64,000 bases of DNA, from the NCBI GenBank assembly GCA_012839605.1, contig DUNA01000031.1, positions 50,380-114,379 on the forward strand. Direction: 5' to 3'. The first letter of the stretch is position 1. Each line of letters starts with the position of its first letter. The DNA comes from Bacteroidales bacterium. Lineage in GTDB: Bacteria > Bacteroidota > Bacteroidia > Bacteroidales > UBA932. Position numbers and translations under genes: made by a program. Below are positions 59,576 to 64,000 of this stretch, piece by piece. The notes beneath the pieces are model-generated. The model was not told the origin of the DNA, ran no database searches, and worked only from the letters and a program-made list of their open reading frames with translations.

Positions 59576-59998
59576 TTATTCTCTTTTGTTTTTTGCTTCT
59601 ACAGAGAGTGTGGCGTGAGGTACCAAACGAAGACGTTCTTTTGGAATCATCTTGCCTGTTTCTCGGCAAACTCCATACGTTTTGTTCTCGATTCTGACCA
59701 AGGCCATTTCCAGGGACTGTATAAATTTATGCTGACGCTGAGCCAGCTGTCCCGATTCTTCTTTTGAAAGGGCCGAGGCGCCTTCTTCCAGCACTTTAAA
59801 TGTTGGAGAGGTGTCTTCGGTATCGTTACTTTGACTATGAGTAACAATTGCTTTCAGCTCTTCATAGTCAGCTCTGGCTTGAGCCAGTTTCTCATGAATC
59901 AACTCCTTGAATTCCTGAAGCTCCTCATCTGTATAACGAACCTTTTCTCTTACTTCTCCTGCAACCTTCTTATCGGTCTTGCTTCTGTTTGTACTCAT
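59576..59998 (-). CDS. DksA/TraR-family protein without the zinc site
   Basis: 140 residues: charged N-terminus, coiled-coil body (FKELIHEKLAQARADYEELK) with an acidic turn (SNDTEDTSPTF) where DksA has its two catalytic aspartates, then the globular part YGVCRETGKMIPKERLRLVPHATL. Only one cysteine (Cys111) remains of the four zinc ligands. Such proteins enter the secondary channel of RNA polymerase; the role here is inferred. It has its own promoter box between ileS and itself. Confidence 0.88.
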   Translation of the reverse strand: MSTNRSKTDKKVAGEVREKVRYTDEELQEFKELIHEKLAQARADYEELKAIVTHSQSNDTEDTSPTFKVLEEGASALSKEESGQLAQRQHKFIQSLEMALVRIENKTYGVCRETGKMIPKERLRLVPHATLSVEAKNKRE

Positions 59999-60020
59999 GG
60001 CTCTAGTTTTTAGGAAAGTA

Positions 60021-60028
60021 CAAATGTA
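60021..60028 (-). promoter_or_regulatory. -7 box for dksA-like/lspA
   Basis: TACATTTG on minus in the 38-base gap after ileS, 22 nt before the ATG at 59998. Confidence 0.5.
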
Positions 60029-60036
60029 CTATTTTA

Positions 60037-63000
60037 TTATGACTTCTCAATAAATATGGCAAGGCTCCCGTTTTCCCATTCCACTTGGTGTGCACCTTGG
60101 GGAACGGAAGCCACTGTTATCTCATTAGCAAGTACCTGACTTGCAATATATTGTTTGTACTCAAGTACCGTTTGTGAAATACGGTCCTTGTCTTCAATCA
60201 CTACGCGTATTTTATCCGTCACCTCCAAACCGGTGTCTTTTCTCAAGTTTTGTATTCGGTTGATCAATTCCCGAGCCGTTCCTTCACGCTCCAATTCCTC
60301 AGTAAGCGTCACGTCCAAAGCTACTGTCAACGGTCCGTCAACGGCAATAAGCCAGCCCGGCATATCTTCAGAAGTAATGGTTACATCTTCTCGTTCCAAT
60401 AATACAGGTCCCGAAGGAAGATCCAAGGTATAATATCTAGTCAGCCCGTTTTGAGTATCTTCCTCATCTACAGCTTTTTCGAACGCTGCAATGTCTTCCT
60501 GCGTGAATGCCTTCAAAGCAGCCGCTATTTCTTTCATCTTCTGTCCGTGCTTCTTACCCAATACTTTAAAGTTGGGTTTGATACCTTTTAAAATCAAACC
60601 GGTCGTATCGTGTACAAACTTCATTTCCTTCACATTTGTTTCACTCAGTACAATAGACTTCACGTCTTCTAAGCGTTCTTCCAATGTCTTATCCAGTACC
60701 GGTATCAAAATCCTACTCAAAGGTTGACGCACTTTTGTATTTACTTTACGTCTTAATGCCAGCACCATAGATGTATAGCGTTGGGCCAAATCCATTCGCT
60801 CTTCAAGCAGCGGATCTATCACGCTTTCATCGTGTACGGGCATCAACTCCAAATGCACGGAATCCCCGGATGTCAAATCCAAATACAACCGTTCCATATA
60901 AACGGGTGCAATAGGAGCTCCTAACAGCGCTACCGTTTTGAGGCACGCGTACAACGTCTGATAGGCAGCCCGTTTGTCTTCATCCACTTGTCCTCCCCAA
61001 AAACGTTTTCTATTCAATCTTACGTACCAGTTGCTCAATTGATCGCTTACAAAATCTTGTATCAATCTGCCGGCAGTCGTAATATCGTAACGCTCATAAG
61101 CCCCCACAACGTCTTTTATCAAGGTGTTGAGCAAAGAAATCACCCAGCGGTCCATTTCCGGACGTTTGTGCACAGGCACAAAAGAGGCAAAAGCCGAGAT
61201 AGAAGCAGAGGGCGACACAGAAGCGGAAGTGGACTCAGAGGCCGAAGTGGGTTCGGAGATCGAAGTGGGCTCAGAGGCCGAAGTGGTCTCAAAAGCCGAG
61301 GTGGAAGCAAAGTGCGACGCAGAAGCGGAAGTGGACTCAGATGCCGAAGTGGGCGCAGAAGCGGAAGTGAGCGCAGAAGCGGAAGTGAGCGCAGAAGCCG
61401 AGGCAAAGGCTGCGGAGGCATCGGCAGGGGTAAAGCCGTCTACACCGGCGTACAACGCAAAAAAGGAATACGTATTGTAAAGCGTTCCAAAAAATTTGCG
61501 ACGTGTTTCGTCTACTCCGCCTTCATCAAATCGCAAGTTGTCCCACGGCTGTGCATTGGTAAGCATGTACCAGCGCAAGGGATCGGCTCCGTATTTGTCC
61601 AACATGACAAACGGATCTACGGTATTGTTCAGCCGCTTGCTCATCTTGTTCCCGTTTTTATCTAGAATCAAACCGTTGGACAGCACATTCCGGAAACAAA
61701 TGCGGTCGTTCATCATGGCCGCAATAGCGTGAAGGGTAAAGAACCAACCTCTTGTTTGGTCCACCCCCTCGGCAATAAAATCACCTATTTGTCCAAATTC
61801 CGGAGTTCCTAATTTTGCTAACCCTTCTTGAGAAAAAGGCATAGATCCGGAGTCAAACCAAACGTCTACCAAATCCAATTCGCGATACATAGGGCGTCCG
61901 CTCGGTGAAGCCAAAACCCAATCGTCTACATAAGGACGGTGTAAATCTATTTTGTCGTAATTGTCTTTACTGAAATCTTCCGGGACAAACCCGTTGTCTT
62001 TTAATGGATTAGAGCTCATAAACCCTTTATCCACAGCATCTTCCATGGCTTCATACAGTTCTTTGAGAGAGCCTATGCATCTTTCCTCCGTGCCGTCTTC
62101 TGTACGCCAAATAGGCAATGGAGTTCCCCAGTAACGACTCCTGGACAAGTTCCAGTCTTGCAAGTTTTCCAACCATTTTCCAAAACGACCTGTTCCGGTG
62201 GATTCCGGTTTCCAATTGATGGTTTTGTTCAATTCCATCATACGGTCTTTTACAGCAGTCGTCTTGATAAACCAAGAATCCAGCGGATAATACAAGATGG
62301 GTTTATCTGTACGCCAACAATGCGGATAGTTGTGGAGCATCCTTTCTATCTTCAACACTTGGCCTGTTTCCTTCAGCCACATGCAGATATCCACATCTAA
62401 AGAATCTTCCTCTTGCCCCAATGATTGTTCAGATTCAGGCTTGTATTCGTTCTTTACAAACCTGCCTGCAAACGGTGCATACAAAGTAGTATTGACAGAA
62501 TCCTTTACAAATTGCGGGTCCAAATCTTCTATTCTGTAAAACTTACCTGTCTTATCTACCATAGGACACGATGCCCCATGGACATCAGTCAACAACAAAG
62601 CAGGCACGCCGTGTTGACGGGCTACTTTGTTGTCGTCGTCACCAAACGTAGGTGCAATGTGTACAATACCCGTTCCGTCTTCTGTTGTTACAAAATCTCC
62701 CGTAATTACTCGGAAAGCACCTTCTCCGGGATGAACCCAAGGAATCAATTGACGGTAACTTATTCCTTCCAGGTCTTTCCCTGTATATACTACAGACTCT
62801 AATCTAAAGGGCAACATTTTGTCTTTTGGAGTAGGCGGTTCCATGGGAAGATTGCCATGAGATGCCGGGAAGAACGATTCCAACAAATCCTCTGCCAATA
62901 TAACGGTGATGGGTTCTTGATTGTATGGATTGAACGTTTGCACCATGCGGTATCGGATAGACGGTCCCACGCAAAGTGCCGTGTTGGAAGGCAATGTCCA

Positions 63001-63771
63001 AGGAGTAGTTGTCCAGGCTAGGAAAAACACCCGATTCCCGTCGGCAGACATGGCTTTAGCGGCAGAAGCGTTGGCAGCGGCAGAAGCGTCGGTCTCGGCA
63101 AATAAAAACTCGCTGGCGGCGTTACGGATGACTTCAAATTGGGCCGTACATGTGGTGTCTCTCACGTCTCTGTAACATCCCGGTTGATTCAATTCGTGTG
63201 TGCTCAAACCGGTGCCGGCTGCCGGTGAATACGGTTGAATGGAGTATCCTTTATAGAGCAGGCCTTTTTTGTAGAATTCCGCCAGCAAATACCAAACCGT
63301 TTCTATGAAAGAATTGTGGTACGTTACGTACGGGTTGGACATATCTATCCAGTAGGCCATTTTTTGCGTAAGGAGTTCCCATTCTTTTGTGTATTTCATG
63401 ACCTCTGTGCGGCAGGCAGCATTGTACTCCTCTACAGAGATGGTCTTTCCTATGTCTTCCTTTGTAATACCCAACGATTTTTCCACACTCAATTCTACGG
63501 GCAAACCGTGTGTATCCCATCCGGCTCTTCTTTCTACCCTATATCCTTGCTGCGTTTTGTATCGACATACCACATCTTTGATTGCTCTGGAAATCACATG
63601 GTGAATACCCGGCATACCGTTTGCGGAAGGCGGTCCTTCAAAAAACACATAAGAGCGCTCTTTGGGACGCATTTCCACACTTCTTTGGAACGTTTTTTCA
63701 CGGTTCCATTTTTCAACAATTTCTTCCTGCAATGCAGGTAGGTCAAAGGTTTTATACTCCGGGAACTTCAT
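60037..63771 (-). CDS. ileS: Isoleucyl-tRNA synthetase with a low-complexity insertion
   Basis: 1244 residues. Class I signature GPPSANGMPGIHH (HIGH equivalent GIHH, 55-58), DTHGLPVELSVEK, editing domain with AWTTTPWTLPSNTAL, GWFFTLHAI, and KMSKR (~709-713); C-terminal anticodon-binding domain RPEMDRWVISLLNTLIKDV. It charges tRNA-Ile. The protein is ~80-90 residues longer than usual in this phylum because of a Ser/Ala/Thr repeat at ~780-862, right between the catalytic and anticodon-binding domains; a short Ala-rich insertion also sits near 224-240 in the editing region. No internal stop or shift. Confidence 0.95.
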   Translation of the reverse strand: MKFPEYKTFDLPALQEEIVEKWNREKTFQRSVEMRPKERSYVFFEGPPSANGMPGIHHVISRAIKDVVCRYKTQQGYRVERRAGWDTHGLPVELSVEKSLGITKEDIGKTISVEEYNAACRTEVMKYTKEWELLTQKMAYWIDMSNPYVTYHNSFIETVWYLLAEFYKKGLLYKGYSIQPYSPAAGTGLSTHELNQPGCYRDVRDTTCTAQFEVIRNAASEFLFAETDASAAANASAAKAMSADGNRVFFLAWTTTPWTLPSNTALCVGPSIRYRMVQTFNPYNQEPITVILAEDLLESFFPASHGNLPMEPPTPKDKMLPFRLESVVYTGKDLEGISYRQLIPWVHPGEGAFRVITGDFVTTEDGTGIVHIAPTFGDDDNKVARQHGVPALLLTDVHGASCPMVDKTGKFYRIEDLDPQFVKDSVNTTLYAPFAGRFVKNEYKPESEQSLGQEEDSLDVDICMWLKETGQVLKIERMLHNYPHCWRTDKPILYYPLDSWFIKTTAVKDRMMELNKTINWKPESTGTGRFGKWLENLQDWNLSRSRYWGTPLPIWRTEDGTEERCIGSLKELYEAMEDAVDKGFMSSNPLKDNGFVPEDFSKDNYDKIDLHRPYVDDWVLASPSGRPMYRELDLVDVWFDSGSMPFSQEGLAKLGTPEFGQIGDFIAEGVDQTRGWFFTLHAIAAMMNDRICFRNVLSNGLILDKNGNKMSKRLNNTVDPFVMLDKYGADPLRWYMLTNAQPWDNLRFDEGGVDETRRKFFGTLYNTYSFFALYAGVDGFTPADASAAFASASALTSASALTSASAPTSASESTSASASHFASTSAFETTSASEPTSISEPTSASESTSASVSPSASISAFASFVPVHKRPEMDRWVISLLNTLIKDVVGAYERYDITTAGRLIQDFVSDQLSNWYVRLNRKRFWGGQVDEDKRAAYQTLYACLKTVALLGAPIAPVYMERLYLDLTSGDSVHLELMPVHDESVIDPLLEERMDLAQRYTSMVLALRRKVNTKVRQPLSRILIPVLDKTLEERLEDVKSIVLSETNVKEMKFVHDTTGLILKGIKPNFKVLGKKHGQKMKEIAAALKAFTQEDIAAFEKAVDEEDTQNGLTRYYTLDLPSGPVLLEREDVTITSEDMPGWLIAVDGPLTVALDVTLTEELEREGTARELINRIQNLRKDTGLEVTDKIRVVIEDKDRISQTVLEYKQYIASQVLANEITVASVPQGAHQVEWENGSLAIFIEKS
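61186..61431 (-). repeat. Coding tandem repeats inside ileS
   Basis: Imperfect 6-, 12- and 18-base repeats such as GCAGAAGCGGAAGTG (plus strand) encode TSASAL, TSASEP and TSASES-like units. All lengths keep the reading frame. Confidence 0.85.
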
Positions 63772-63796
63772 AACGATCAGCAGTCAAAATAGTTTG

Positions 63797-63804
63797 CAAA
63801 GATA
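63797..63804 (-). promoter_or_regulatory. -7 box for ileS
   Basis: TATCTTTG on minus, 25 nt before the ATG at 63771. Confidence 0.55.
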
Positions 63805-63815
63805 CGAATCTTAGC

Positions 63816-63823
63816 TATCTTTG
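63816..63823 (+). promoter_or_regulatory. -7 box for the CvpA-family gene
   Basis: TATCTTTG on plus, 5 nt before the ATG at 63829; 11 bases from the opposing ileS box. Confidence 0.55.
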
Positions 63824-63828
63824 AAAAC

Positions 63829-64000
63829 ATGTTGGCGAAACTTTCTTTCAATTACATAGATACAATTATCTTAATATTTTGGGCTGTAGGAGTAATTGAA
63901 GGATTGGCCAAAGGTCTTATCAAACAAGTTTTTGGAATTCTTGGCGTAGTGCTGGCCTGTTACGTAGCTTACCGTTTTACAGATGTGGCAGCCGACTACA
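63829..64000 (+). CDS. CvpA-family membrane protein, N-terminal part (cut by window end)
   Basis: The first 57 residues are visible: YIDTIILIFWAVGVIEGLAK and QVFGILGVVLACYVAYRF, two membrane helices with the family's G-x-x-x-G-[LF] and K-Q pattern. CvpA-like proteins are linked to colicin V export, envelope stress and purine regulation in other bacteria. The open frame runs off the window edge. Confidence 0.8.
   Translation, partial: MLAKLSFNYIDTIILIFWAVGVIEGLAKGLIKQVFGILGVVLACYVAYRFTDVAADY

Noticed and set aside
61186..61431. Possible CRISPR-like array
   Set aside because: The units are short, imperfect, contiguous and keep a reading frame; there are no spacers and no cas genes.
61124..61480. 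Repetitive open frames on the plus strand (AEVDSEAEVGSE type)
   Set aside because: They are the complement of the ileS coding repeats; the minus-strand frame continues into conserved domains on both sides.

Overview
The window looks like the chromosome of a member of the Bacteroidetes, most likely the order Bacteroidales. The evidence is the repeated -7 promoter box TAnnTTTG in front of genes, a SusC/SusD pair, many lipoproteins, an ileS-dksA/traR-lspA cluster and a large KamA-family radical SAM protein. A lipoprotein serpin with a Lys-Thr reactive site recalls Tannerella, but I do not claim a genus. I see no phage, transposase, CRISPR array or rRNA genes.

Left part (1-39,943) is mostly core genome. 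It runs: end of a XerC/D recombinase; a TPR protein and outer-membrane barrel; gyrB; a minus-strand run AIRS_C-like protein / ubiE / cardiolipin synthase / cysteate-synthase-like enzyme; tRNA-Leu; a FISUMP lipoprotein followed by three overlapping micro-ORFs for single-pass membrane peptides; an M1 aminopeptidase; a D-2-hydroxyacid dehydrogenase; umuDC followed by a lipoprotein peptide deformylase; rplS and tRNA-Arg; anmK; GNAT plus Na+/solute symporter; dnaK-grpE-dnaJ-M23 peptidase; an RluA-type synthase; creatininase/gmk/nadD/nnr; a class II aldolase; marC plus a GH53 galactanase; an M28 peptidase plus serpin; and a KamA-like enzyme.

Middle part (39,944-58,892) looks more accessory. It contains three intergenic elements of exactly 111 bp, each with the same 23-bp inverted terminal repeats and a different 65-bp interior, plus a half copy. 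Two of them are preceded by C-rich tandem arrays. The region also carries two tRNA-Ser genes (UGA and CGA) with similar downstream flanks, a DUF4377-like lipoprotein, an epimerase divergent from an AraC regulator, a minus-strand WYL regulator / CDF exporter / serine hydrolase / giant hybrid histidine kinase operon, an orphan SusCD pair, a PhnA/YjdM zinc-ribbon protein, a second serine hydrolase, an OsmC protein and a Crp/Fnr regulator.

Right end (58,942-64,000) is the lspA / DksA-like / ileS cluster, divergent from a CvpA-family gene cut by the window edge. IleS carries a Ser/Ala/Thr-rich tandem-repeat insertion of about 80 residues.

Recurring themes are very compact spacing (stop/start overlaps, convergent genes overlapping at their ends) and TAnnTTTG boxes only 3-7 nt from the start codon at a dozen genes, which suggests leaderless or nearly leaderless transcripts. 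Positions and motifs were read by eye; family names rest on remembered motifs, not on database searches.
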